Of a DNA stretch of 64,000 nt, positions 18,381 through 26,910 are shown piece after piece. This DNA is from Portibacter marinus (GTDB lineage Bacteria > Bacteroidota > Bacteroidia > Chitinophagales > Saprospiraceae): positions 62,001-126,000 of the forward strand of contig NZ_JAJNKB010000008.1 in assembly GCF_021533195.1 (NCBI RefSeq), read 5' to 3'. Position numbers and translations under genes: made by a program. The first letter of the stretch is position 1; each line of letters starts with the position of its first letter. A model generated the notes under the pieces. That model saw only the letters and a list, made by a program, of their open reading frames with translations. It had not been told where the DNA came from and made no database searches.

Positions 18381-20240
18381 ATGAAAGTTTGGGTGCTCTT
18401 TATTTTGATGCCACTATCATTGTGGTCTCAGCAGGATTGGCAGCGGGAAGCCGTTGAAACAAAAGGCCAGTCCTTTGTCAGAAACGATAGCGCTCATATC
18501 GCTGTTCAAAATAAAAATGATCTGATCGGAGGGAGTGAGGTTAATGCCATACCTGTATTTCAAAAGAATCACAAAGTAGAACTTGACTTTATAGGGCCAC
18601 ACATGTCAGAAATGGGTAATCAGAACCCTTTCACCGATGTTGAACTTATCGTAAATTTTATTCATCCCGAAAAGACTTACGCTATCAGAGGTTTTTTTGC
18701 CGCTGACGGGAATGCTGCTGAAAGCGGCGCAGATTCCGGAAATGTATGGAGCGTAAGATTTTCACCTGATCTCATTGGAGATTGGACCTATAGTGCTCAT
18801 TTGGATGGCAAACCAATAGGCGCTGGAGCTTTTAAGGTTGTGCAATCTGATAAAGAACTACCTGATTTTAGAGCTATCGGTAAATTGAAGGTAGAGAATG
18901 GCTATTTTAAGGGCGATCGTTCTTTTTGGATGAAAATGGGGACCAATAGCCCAGAGAATTTGTTAGCCTACGTAGATTTTGACAATACTTATAGGATGGT
19001 GGCAGAAGCCAGGGAAGGTGAAGCGGCACCTCCAAATGAGGTACACCGTTATCAGTTGCATCAGGATGATTGGCAAGAAGGTGATCCAAGCTGGAGAAAC
19101 GGGAAAGGCAAAGCTTTGATTGGTGGAATGAATTATCTGGCTTCCAGAGGTATGAATGCTGTTTATTTCTTGACATTGAACATAAATGGCGATGGTAAAG
19201 ACGTTTGGCCATACCGCGATCCTACCAATTTCTTGCGTTTCGATGTGAGTAAGATGGCACAATGGGAAATCTTACTCGACCATATGGAAAAATTAGGCAT
19301 AGCCTTACATATTGTATTGCAGGAAACCGAAAATGAATTGTTATTGGACAATGGAGATACAGGTCCACAGCGAAGACTATATTTGGAGGAATTGATTTCC
19401 AGGTTCGGTCATCATAATGGAATTATTTGGAATTTAGGAGAAGAGAATGGTGACAACCCCTGGGCTGGAAAGGGTCAAAACACTGCTCAACGTAAGGAGA
19501 TGATACGCTTCATTTCAGAAAATGATCCCTATGACCATCCCTTAATCATCCATACGCTTCCCAATGAACCCATAAGAGGAGATGTATTGAATGAATTGCT
19601 GGATGAAAAGCAGTTAGATGGTATTTCACTTCAGGTTAATCATCGAAAGCAAGCTCCTGAAGTATTGATGGAATGGCATGATAAATCTAAAGCAGCCGGC
19701 AAAAAGTGGCTGATTTCGATGGATGAAATTGGTGAGTGGCATACTGGCGCCTTGACAGATGATGAAGATCCGGGGCATCTAACATTGAGAAGATATGTTT
19801 TATGGGGCACATTGCTTTCTGGAGCCGCAGGAGTAGAATGGTACTTTGGCGCAAGAAGCTCAACCAATGATTTGGGAACAGAAGATTGGAAGAATAGAAA
19901 TCAATTATGGGAACTTAGCAACAATGCCAGGGCTTTTTTCGAAGAACATCTGCCATATTGGGATATGGTCCCTGATCATTCGAGCATTCAGTTAGATAGT
20001 GCATATTGCCTTTCAAAGCCAGGTGAAATTTATGCTGTCTATACTCCTGAAGCTTCAAATGTCAAAATAGATCTTTCTAAACATTTAGATAACTTCTCAG
20101 TGGGATGGTATGATGTATTAAAAGGAGGCAGTCTTCTACAAGGATCCAAGGAAGTGATTAAAGGAGGAGGCCTCATACAAATAGGAATGCCGCCGTACAA
20201 TTCAAATCGTGATTGGGTCATTCTAATAAAAAGGGAGTGA
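18381..20240 (+). CDS. DUF5060 glycoside hydrolase-like protein with collagen-binding-like C-terminus
   Basis: This is a 619-residue exported protein (signal MKVWVLFILMPLSLWSQ). A DUF5060 beta-sandwich spans about 60-150 (VWSVRFSPDLIGDWTYSAHLDG). It is followed by a TIM-barrel resembling apiosidase-like/GH-A enzymes, with acidic candidates in NLGEENG and MDEIGEWH. The C-terminal domain (YCLSKPGEIYAVYTPEASNV to DWVILIKRE) matches the putative collagen-binding domain commonly attached to such enzymes. It probably hydrolyses a glycan in the periplasm or outside the cell; the substrate is unknown. It starts 2 bases after the M24 gene. Confidence 0.82.
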   Translation: MKVWVLFILMPLSLWSQQDWQREAVETKGQSFVRNDSAHIAVQNKNDLIGGSEVNAIPVFQKNHKVELDFIGPHMSEMGNQNPFTDVELIVNFIHPEKTYAIRGFFAADGNAAESGADSGNVWSVRFSPDLIGDWTYSAHLDGKPIGAGAFKVVQSDKELPDFRAIGKLKVENGYFKGDRSFWMKMGTNSPENLLAYVDFDNTYRMVAEAREGEAAPPNEVHRYQLHQDDWQEGDPSWRNGKGKALIGGMNYLASRGMNAVYFLTLNINGDGKDVWPYRDPTNFLRFDVSKMAQWEILLDHMEKLGIALHIVLQETENELLLDNGDTGPQRRLYLEELISRFGHHNGIIWNLGEENGDNPWAGKGQNTAQRKEMIRFISENDPYDHPLIIHTLPNEPIRGDVLNELLDEKQLDGISLQVNHRKQAPEVLMEWHDKSKAAGKKWLISMDEIGEWHTGALTDDEDPGHLTLRRYVLWGTLLSGAAGVEWYFGARSSTNDLGTEDWKNRNQLWELSNNARAFFEEHLPYWDMVPDHSSIQLDSAYCLSKPGEIYAVYTPEASNVKIDLSKHLDNFSVGWYDVLKGGSLLQGSKEVIKGGGLIQIGMPPYNSNRDWVILIKRE

Positions 20241-20284
20241 TCGACAGACAATTGCTTCGGAAGGCTGAATAAACATTTATTTGG

Positions 20285-22612
20285 ATGCAGAAATTAGGGG
20301 AGTTTAGCTTTATACTTTTAATGATGTTTTATGGTAACCTGACAGCGCAGGAATGTGATTTAAGTCTTCAGGGTAAAGTGTCTGACCATGAAACGGAAGA
20401 GGGCTTGGCATATGTCAATGTATACATTGTGGAAACAGGAGGAGGTAGCACAAGTGATGAGCAGGGCTTCTATGAACTGAACGGTTTGTGTGAAGGAAGC
20501 TACCACATTGTTTTTAGTCATATCGGATGCATGCCGGAACAGAAATACATTGAATTGAAATCTGATGATACTTTAAACATTGAACTAGAGCATACCTCTA
20601 AACTTCTAGAAGGAGTGGTAGTTACCGGTCATCATATTCCGACCGGAACTCAGAATACACAAACCATCAGTTCTCAGACCATTTCAGACCGTGCTGACGA
20701 AAATCTTTCTGATCTATTGGAAGACATCTCTGGGGTAACGACTTTGAAAACGGGTGCAGGAATTTCCAAACCTATTATTCATGGGCTATATGGCAACAGA
20801 ATTACGATTTTGAATAATGGTATTGTGCAAAGTGGCCAACAATGGGGCAATGATCACAGTCCTGAAATTGACCCTCTAGTTGCAAATCGAATTTCAGTCG
20901 TTAAAGGTGTAGGAGCACTTGAGTATCCCGGGTCTAATCTCGGCGGTATTGTGAAGGTAGAACCCGAGGATATTGACAATGAGCCACATCTTCATGGAGT
21001 CGGGACCTATGTATTTAACAGTAATGGGCGTGGACATTCCACAAACTTACAACTACAAAAGGCCTCTAAAATCGTGGACTGGAAAGTCACAGGGACTTTT
21101 AAAAGAAGTGGAGACAAGAAGTCTCCTGACTACTTTTTAACCAATACAGGAATGCGTGAGGCCAATTTTGCAGTGCAATTGGAGAAGTCATTTTCGGAAG
21201 TTTTATCTTCGAATTTATATTTCAGTAGTTTTAATGCAAAGATCGGCGTTCTTAGAGGAAGTCATATTGGAAATCTAACCGATTTACAGGCAGCATTTAA
21301 CAGAGACATTCCCTTTTTTACAGAAAATGAATTCAGTTATGATATTGATGCTCCCAAACAAGATGTTAATCATCAGCTTTTAAAATCAACAACTAAATAC
21401 TTCTTTTCAGACAACCGATGGATAACCATAGATGCAGCCTTTCAATATAATAGTAGAAAGGAATTTGATGTAAGGAGAAGTGGAAGAAGCGATATACCCG
21501 CGTTAAGTCTTCAGCAGTGGAACGCCTTTTCTGGTGTAACATATGCACAAGAATTTCAAAATTTTTCTTCGCTCAAAGCAGGATTACAGTCAAATATCAC
21601 CAATAATACAAATAATCCTGAGACTGGAGTTTTGCCCTTGATACCGGATTATCTCAGTAATGAATTTGGTTTATTCACCCTTTTTAACAAAGATTACAAA
21701 GCCGCTCTTTTTGAGTTGGGTATAAGGTATGATTTCATTTATCAAAATGTTCCGACTATTTCCAGAACTCCACCTATCGAAATCATTAGGTTTGAAAATG
21801 ATTTTCATAATATCAGTGGCTCTTTGGGATGGAAACAGGTATGGAACAGTTTATTTGAATCAGCCCTGAATGTAGGATATGCCATGCGCAATCCTGCCAT
21901 CAATGAGTTGTATAGCAATGGACTTCATCAGGGCGTGAGCGGAATAGAAGAAGGTGATCCTACACTTAACACTGAACGTTCACAGAAAGCAAGCTTTTCT
22001 TTCCAGTATAACGATGATAGAATATTCGCATTCGAAGCTTTGGCTTATTACCAGCAAATCAATGATTACATTTTCTTAAAGCCAGATGACGAAATTAGAT
22101 TGACCATCAGGGGTGCATTTCCAGTATTTACCTATGCACAAACCAATGCAGAAATTTATGGTGTGGATCTCTCCGGTCAAATGAAAATAGCAGAACGTTG
22201 GCAAATAAAGAGTACGTATAGTTTTGTACGTGGGAATGACAGGTCTCAGAATCAACCACTAATCTATATACCACCTGCTAATCTAAGTGTACGTCTTAAT
22301 CAAAAAGTAATTGAAGATCAGGTTCTTTTCAATAGGAGATTTGAAAATATAGAGATAGGATCAGAGTTGAAGTATGTTTGGCAACAATCTCGATTTCCAG
22401 AGGAAATTGACTTCCTTCCACCTCCAGATAGCTATTATTTAATAGGTTTTAATATGTCAACTGAATTACAATTTTCCGGTTATCGAATTCGCTTTTTTAG
22501 CAGGGTCGATAACTTGCTAGATGTAAGCTATCGCAACTACCTCAATCGTCTCAGATACTTTGCAGACGATACCGGCATTAATTTTTCTGCAGGGGTTAGT
22601 GTCAAATTTTAG
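20285..22612 (+). CDS. TonB-dependent receptor
   Basis: This is a 775-residue outer-membrane receptor. A signal peptide (about 1-22) is followed by a carboxypeptidase-regulatory-like domain (about 27-110, LQGKVSDHETEEGLAYVNVYI). The plug (about 120-230) contains GLYGNRITILNNG and QQWGNDHSPEIDP, a signature of a receptor subfamily common in Bacteroidota without SusD. A 22-strand-type barrel ends in FSAGVSVKF. The plug signature is shared with receptors for metals or small ligands, so it need not import the product of the upstream glycosidase-like gene. It begins 44 bases after that gene. Confidence 0.9.
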   Translation: MQKLGEFSFILLMMFYGNLTAQECDLSLQGKVSDHETEEGLAYVNVYIVETGGGSTSDEQGFYELNGLCEGSYHIVFSHIGCMPEQKYIELKSDDTLNIELEHTSKLLEGVVVTGHHIPTGTQNTQTISSQTISDRADENLSDLLEDISGVTTLKTGAGISKPIIHGLYGNRITILNNGIVQSGQQWGNDHSPEIDPLVANRISVVKGVGALEYPGSNLGGIVKVEPEDIDNEPHLHGVGTYVFNSNGRGHSTNLQLQKASKIVDWKVTGTFKRSGDKKSPDYFLTNTGMREANFAVQLEKSFSEVLSSNLYFSSFNAKIGVLRGSHIGNLTDLQAAFNRDIPFFTENEFSYDIDAPKQDVNHQLLKSTTKYFFSDNRWITIDAAFQYNSRKEFDVRRSGRSDIPALSLQQWNAFSGVTYAQEFQNFSSLKAGLQSNITNNTNNPETGVLPLIPDYLSNEFGLFTLFNKDYKAALFELGIRYDFIYQNVPTISRTPPIEIIRFENDFHNISGSLGWKQVWNSLFESALNVGYAMRNPAINELYSNGLHQGVSGIEEGDPTLNTERSQKASFSFQYNDDRIFAFEALAYYQQINDYIFLKPDDEIRLTIRGAFPVFTYAQTNAEIYGVDLSGQMKIAERWQIKSTYSFVRGNDRSQNQPLIYIPPANLSVRLNQKVIEDQVLFNRRFENIEIGSELKYVWQQSRFPEEIDFLPPPDSYYLIGFNMSTELQFSGYRIRFFSRVDNLLDVSYRNYLNRLRYFADDTGINFSAGVSVKF

Positions 22613-22647
22613 CTTTATATTGAGTCGTACTACACAAATAAAATTTC

Positions 22648-23541
22648 ATGAAGAGAAGAACATTCATTGAAAATACTGGATTAATATCCGCAGCAACATT
22701 TTTAGGCTTGCCATACATTGACCTGAAGAAATCGTCTACTTATAAGCTAGGCTATCAATTGTATTCTATCCGCGATAAAATGGCTACAAATCCGATTGAT
22801 ACCATCAAGGCACTAAAGGGCTTTGGTTATGAAGACTTTGAGGTCTATGGATACGATAATAAAAGCAATACCATTTATGGATTTAAACCTTCAGAGTTTA
22901 AATCTATTTTAAGCGACTTAGAATTGACAATCAGCAGCGGACACTACGCTTTCGCGCCCTACCTTGAAGCCTCAGCGTCTGAGTTAAAAAAGCTGGTAGA
23001 TCAATACATAGTGGCAGCAAAAGAATTGGAGAGCAGATATATTACTTGGCCATTTATGGCACCTGAGCAGCGAAGTCTCGAAACCTATAAAAAACTACCT
23101 GAACTGCTGAATAGGATAGGGGAGCGGGTCAAAGCCGCTGGACTTGAATTTGCGTACCACAACCATGGTTTCGAGTTTGAAGATCATGAAGGTGAAAATG
23201 CTTTTGACATTTTGATTCGTCATACAGATCCTGAATTGGTAAAATTGCAGATGGATATGTATTGGGTCATGCATGCCGGAACCACAACTCCTAAGAAATT
23301 GGTGGATGAGCAACCGGGCAGATATGTGATGTGGCACATAAAGGATATGGATGCTGCAAGCAGAGACTATACTGAACTTGGCAATGGATCGATCAACTAC
23401 CATAATGTACTCCCTGATCCTCAAAAGTCAGGATTAGAATTTTATTACATTGAGCAAGGAGGCAATTACGCAAAGGATTCACTCAAAAGTGCGGCGTTCA
23501 GCGCAAAGTACTTTATAGATCAATTGCAGCACAAACTTTAG
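22648..23541 (+). CDS. Tat-exported sugar phosphate isomerase/epimerase-like TIM barrel
   Basis: This is a 297-residue protein with a twin-arginine type leader (MKRRTFIENTGLISAATFLG). It has a xylose-isomerase-like TIM barrel: YQLYSIRDKM at strand 1, then AYHNHGFEFE, LQMDMYWVMHAG and WHIKDMD, which carry typical metal-ligand positions. The exported form of this family is widespread in Bacteroidota beside carbohydrate genes and may isomerise or dehydrate sugars in the periplasm. It lies 35 bases after the TonB receptor and is probably the last gene of the cluster. It is convergent with the MBL lipoprotein gene. Confidence 0.87.
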   Translation: MKRRTFIENTGLISAATFLGLPYIDLKKSSTYKLGYQLYSIRDKMATNPIDTIKALKGFGYEDFEVYGYDNKSNTIYGFKPSEFKSILSDLELTISSGHYAFAPYLEASASELKKLVDQYIVAAKELESRYITWPFMAPEQRSLETYKKLPELLNRIGERVKAAGLEFAYHNHGFEFEDHEGENAFDILIRHTDPELVKLQMDMYWVMHAGTTTPKKLVDEQPGRYVMWHIKDMDAASRDYTELGNGSINYHNVLPDPQKSGLEFYYIEQGGNYAKDSLKSAAFSAKYFIDQLQHKL

Positions 23542-23547
23542 ATCTCT

Positions 23548-24579
23548 TTATCGGGATGTGATGTGTTCTATTCCCGGTGTCATGTCGAAATAGAAATTTT
23601 CAATACCCACTGAATCGCAAGCAGTTTGTAATTCCTGAACGGGGTCAAACATTGACTCATGTGTCAAAGGGAAAGTACCCCAATGTATGGCCAGGCTTTC
23701 TCCTGGATCTAAATCACGATGAGTTTGTAATCCTTGCTGAGGATCCATATGAACATGAAGCATAAAAAATCTGGGCACATAAGCTCCTATCGGTATCAAT
23801 GCTAAATCAAACGGTCCATACTTTTTCTTAGCTTCAGTGAAGTGAGCGCCATAAGCTGTATCGCCAGCAAAATATGTGCTCGCACTCCCTTTGATAACAT
23901 ATCCACCCCAAAGGGTTTTTCTGGGGCTGAAGGCTCTATTAGACCAATGAATGGCTTCCGTAAACACAATTTCCACTCCCTTAATCGAATGCTTTTGATC
24001 CCAGTCTAATTCAATGACATTGTTCAACTTGAAGCGCTTTAAAAAATTTTTCAATCCTAGTCCAACGTACATAACCGGATTATCTCTGTCTCTCAACCTC
24101 TTCAAAGTTTTGACATCCAGGTGGTCATAATGATCATGACTGATTAAGACCGCGTCTATTCTGGGCAATAGCTCAAAAGTTATGGCTGGATTTCTATATC
24201 TCTTTGGTCCTGCCCATTCGAATGGACTGGCTCGCTGACTGTAGACAGGGTCTGTAAGTATATTGACCCCATCTATTTGTATTAAAACCGTCGCATGGTT
24301 GATGTAAAAATACCTGATGCTGCCCGTTTGGTTAAAATCAGAAATTTCTTCCGTGACAAGACTTTTAGCATTTTGAAAGTTCCATTCCCCTTTTTGATGT
24401 TTACGGTTGTACTTCATCAATTTCCAGAAATTTCCCATTCCGGGACCATCAGGATTAAAAAATCGTCTTCCATCAAAATGGTCCGACACTTCTCCTTCAT
24501 AAGTAGGAACGCGCATGGTTGCGCATGAAATTGCGAGAATGGCAATAAAGAAAATTAAAATCAAAAATGAGTGTGACAT
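23548..24579 (-). CDS. MBL-fold lipoprotein (NAPE-PLD/UlaG-like hydrolase)
   Basis: This is a 343-residue lipoprotein (lipobox LAISC, Cys19) with a metallo-beta-lactamase fold. The metal motif SHDHYDHLD is at 147-155, followed by FAGDTAYGAHF and AIHWGTFPLTHE. The segment RFFNPDGPGMGNFWKLMKYNR and WAGPKRYRNPAI match the NAPE-hydrolysing phospholipase D-like group. It may hydrolyse a phosphodiester lipid or related substrate at the periplasmic face. Its ATG shares one base with the stop of the upstream winged-helix gene (TAATG), implying coupled expression. Confidence 0.88.
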   Translation of the reverse strand: MSHSFLILIFFIAILAISCATMRVPTYEGEVSDHFDGRRFFNPDGPGMGNFWKLMKYNRKHQKGEWNFQNAKSLVTEEISDFNQTGSIRYFYINHATVLIQIDGVNILTDPVYSQRASPFEWAGPKRYRNPAITFELLPRIDAVLISHDHYDHLDVKTLKRLRDRDNPVMYVGLGLKNFLKRFKLNNVIELDWDQKHSIKGVEIVFTEAIHWSNRAFSPRKTLWGGYVIKGSASTYFAGDTAYGAHFTEAKKKYGPFDLALIPIGAYVPRFFMLHVHMDPQQGLQTHRDLDPGESLAIHWGTFPLTHESMFDPVQELQTACDSVGIENFYFDMTPGIEHITSR

Positions 24580-25418
24580 TAAGTAACGATTAGTTTGTAT
24601 CCGATTCCATGAATATTCTTGATTTCAACAAGCGGATCACTACTTAGTTTTTTTCTTAGCTTGGAAATAAACATGTCCAGACTTCTTCCGACTACAATGC
24701 CGTCTTCTTCCCAGACTTGTTTTTGCAGTTCCTCTCTCTCCACGACTTCATTAATATGCTCACTAAGTACTTTGAGGATTTTACTTTCTTTATAAGTCAA
24801 TGATTGCTCAAGGTCATTAGATCTAAGTACTTGACCCTCATAGTCGAAAGTATATGAACCAAATCTAATTTTGTCATCTTCTTCGGATTCATGAAATGCC
24901 TCATCTTTATTCTTGCGGAGTTGCCAGATAATGATGAAGCCGAGAAATGGTAAAGCAATTAAATACCAATAGGATTGCAAAGTATTGATTCTTTCTCTTT
25001 CGTGAAAGGCGATTTCAATGCTATAATTGTCTTCGTTTTGTTCTCTACCGCTACAAGAAGCTAGTTCTCTATCGTTGTTAGTGGATCCAAAGTATGAAAA
25101 TATCAATTCGTTGCTTTTAGTCGAATGCACCTTGACCAGATAATCTAAATGACTGTTTTCCTTAATTTCCCTGTCTATAATGCGGATCACAGAATCGGAC
25201 AAAAATGAAAAGCGATGATCAAATTCCAACAAATACTTTCGATCCCCAAGTTCTTTAATGGGTTGTAGACTAGATGTAGAATCCCGGGCATATCTCATCA
25301 TCTCATGACCTACTTTTCTTACCAGTATGATTTCCTTATCTTTCTGTATTGCAGGCACTTTCTTTTGACAAGCAGCCACATTGAGAAAAAGCAATATCCA
25401 GATCATCATTCTATTCAT
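24579..25418 (-). CDS. Membrane-anchored winged-helix transcriptional regulator (reversed ToxR topology)
   Basis: This 279-residue protein has an N-terminal secretion signal with lipobox-like VAAC (Cys17). A periplasmic domain spans about 20-148, one membrane helix lies at 150-166 (YWYLIALPFLGFIIIW), and a cytoplasmic OmpR/PhoB-type winged helix at about 185-279 (LTYKESKILKVLSEHINEVV, RSLDMFISKLRKKL, IKNIHGIGYKL). It has no receiver domain. It should sense an extracytoplasmic signal and bind DNA from the membrane. Its likely first target is its own operon with the MBL lipoprotein. A TAAATTTG box ends 5 bases before ATG 25418, so the true start may be ATG 25409 or the mRNA may be leaderless. 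Confidence 0.85.
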   Translation of the reverse strand: MNRMMIWILLFLNVAACQKKVPAIQKDKEIILVRKVGHEMMRYARDSTSSLQPIKELGDRKYLLEFDHRFSFLSDSVIRIIDREIKENSHLDYLVKVHSTKSNELIFSYFGSTNNDRELASCSGREQNEDNYSIEIAFHERERINTLQSYWYLIALPFLGFIIIWQLRKNKDEAFHESEEDDKIRFGSYTFDYEGQVLRSNDLEQSLTYKESKILKVLSEHINEVVEREELQKQVWEEDGIVVGRSLDMFISKLRKKLSSDPLVEIKNIHGIGYKLIVT

Positions 25419-25422
25419 ACTG

Positions 25423-25430
25423 CAAATTTA
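25423..25430 (-). promoter_or_regulatory. Candidate -7 promoter element for the winged-helix/MBL operon
   Basis: The minus strand reads TAAATTTG, an exact TAnnTTTG box, only 5 bases upstream of the ATG at 25418. A transcript starting about 5-7 bases after the box would begin at or inside that ATG. This points to leaderless translation or to use of the ATG at 25409. Confidence 0.4.
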
Positions 25431-25520
25431 ACGCAATACCTCTAATTCAGTACTGAATAAATCATGTTTTACATCTATTTACAATTGTTTGAATTTAAAA
25501 TTGGAAGCATTATTATACAA

Positions 25521-26339
25521 TTACCTAGTGAAATTTAATATCCTTAGAGCTACATGCTTAGGTCTTTCTAGAGGAACATGATGTCCGGCGTCCTTTACAT
25601 TTTCAAAAGTAGCATCAGATTGTAGTTGCTTCCATTTTCCCCAATTTTTACCATTGATGACATCACTTTTCTCGCCTCGGATACAAAGGGATTCGTGAGA
25701 AATGTCTTTAAAAAGTTTATATGGATTTTCAATGGTGCAATAGATTTTCGATTCCCAATATTTCGAGTAAGTCAATCTGTATGTACCATGGTCATCTGGT
25801 GAAAGCCCATGTTTCACATAAGCTCTTAAGGTCTCATCCGACCAATGCTTGAAAACCCTTTTTCGTCGAAACAAATCATAGGCTTCCTCTTTAGAAGTCC
25901 ATTTATGTCGGCGCTTCAGTGCAACTCTTGATGGCGGTACCAGGTGCTTTGCTAAAAAATACGGGGTAATATTGAGGATCGGAAAGAACATTGGATTGAC
26001 ACAAGGAGGTTCAATAATGACCAGTTTGGAAAATAAATCTGGACGTTGAATAGCAGCCATCATTGTAACTGTTGATCCCAACGAGTGACCGACTCCGATC
26101 ACGTTCTTCCACTTCATTTCATCAAAGGACCTAATCAGGTCATCTCTCAACACATCCCAGTTATGTAAGTGATCAGGTTTTGATTGCTTATGAAAAGGGC
26201 GAAAGAGTATACTATAGACAGAAAAATGCTGCTTTAGCATTTCGATTAACTCTATGTATGTGCCGGGGTGAAATGAATTAGCGTGCGCCAAATGGAGAAT
26301 CGGACCCTTACCTCCCCAGAAAATCATGTTATTATCCAT
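25521..26339 (-). CDS. Alpha/beta hydrolase
   Basis: This is a 272-residue alpha/beta-hydrolase fold protein. It has an oxyanion region LHLAHANSFHPGTY, a nucleophile elbow GVGHSLGST with the catalytic Ser, a lid region (about 130-200), an acid candidate in SLCIRGEKSDVINGKN, and the catalytic His in VKDAGHHVPLERP. No signal peptide is present, so it is cytoplasmic. The substrate is unknown; esterase or lipase activity is likely. It overlaps the end of the DUF1801 gene by one base (TAATG). Confidence 0.9.
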   Translation of the reverse strand: MDNNMIFWGGKGPILHLAHANSFHPGTYIELIEMLKQHFSVYSILFRPFHKQSKPDHLHNWDVLRDDLIRSFDEMKWKNVIGVGHSLGSTVTMMAAIQRPDLFSKLVIIEPPCVNPMFFPILNITPYFLAKHLVPPSRVALKRRHKWTSKEEAYDLFRRKRVFKHWSDETLRAYVKHGLSPDDHGTYRLTYSKYWESKIYCTIENPYKLFKDISHESLCIRGEKSDVINGKNWGKWKQLQSDATFENVKDAGHHVPLERPKHVALRILNFTR

Positions 26340-26758
26340 TAATCGGGATACTTCTTGTTCATTTCATTAAAGGAGTGAGCTATAATTTTGTTTAGTATAT
26401 CCAGGTTGACATCGTCTAATTTTTTGATGTATAGACATGATTTTCCAGTTTTATGCTTTCCCAATTCTTGAAGCAGCAATTTGTATTCAGGGAACCCGGA
26501 CATGATGTAGTATGTCATACTATTTTTTCTGGGTGAAAAGCCTGATTTAAAGAAATTTCCTTCCCTACCGGATTCATATTTGTAATGATATTCACCGAAA
26601 CCTATAATGGAACCTCCCCACATTTTCGCTGGTAAACCGGTTATTTGTTCATACATGTCCAGTGACTTTAAAGCATCTATTCTACGTTGCTCTTGTTCAA
26701 GATCATTGATAAATTCTTTGACTGATGCTTCATTCGGTTGGGTCTTATTTTTAGACAT
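26339..26758 (-). CDS. DUF1801 domain protein
   Basis: This is a 139-residue cytoplasmic protein matching the DUF1801 (YdhG-like) fold. Motifs are AKMWGGSIIGFGEYHYKYESGREGNFFKSGFSPRKNSMTYY and the C-terminal GKSCLYIKKLDDVNLDILNKII. Members relate to bacterial proteins of the frataxin-like or SCP-type superfamily with no established reaction. It is followed directly by the alpha/beta hydrolase gene in a two-gene operon. Confidence 0.85.
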   Translation of the reverse strand: MSKNKTQPNEASVKEFINDLEQEQRRIDALKSLDMYEQITGLPAKMWGGSIIGFGEYHYKYESGREGNFFKSGFSPRKNSMTYYIMSGFPEYKLLLQELGKHKTGKSCLYIKKLDDVNLDILNKIIAHSFNEMNKKYPD

Positions 26759-26885
26759 AATCCTTACTTATAGTAATTACCATTGATCCTAAAGTTAGTA
26801 AATTTTTGAATGAAATAAGTAGTGATCTATGTCAATTAAGTAATGATGTCATGGTTGCAAAAGCACTGATTGTCAATAATAATGC

Positions 26886-26893
26886 TACCTTTG
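26886..26893 (+). promoter_or_regulatory. Candidate -7 promoter element for the DEAD-box helicase gene
   Basis: TACCTTTG is an exact TAnnTTTG match, 17 bases upstream of the TTG start at 26911. There is no TTG at the ideal -33 distance; the nearest candidates are at 26855 and 26870. Confidence 0.4.
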
Positions 26894-26910
26894 CGGCAAA
26901 ATAATGATCA

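Noticed and set aside
18907-19262. Two reverse-strand frames of about 100 codons inside the DUF5060 gene
   Set aside because: They are antisense shadows of a clear coding frame with family signatures.
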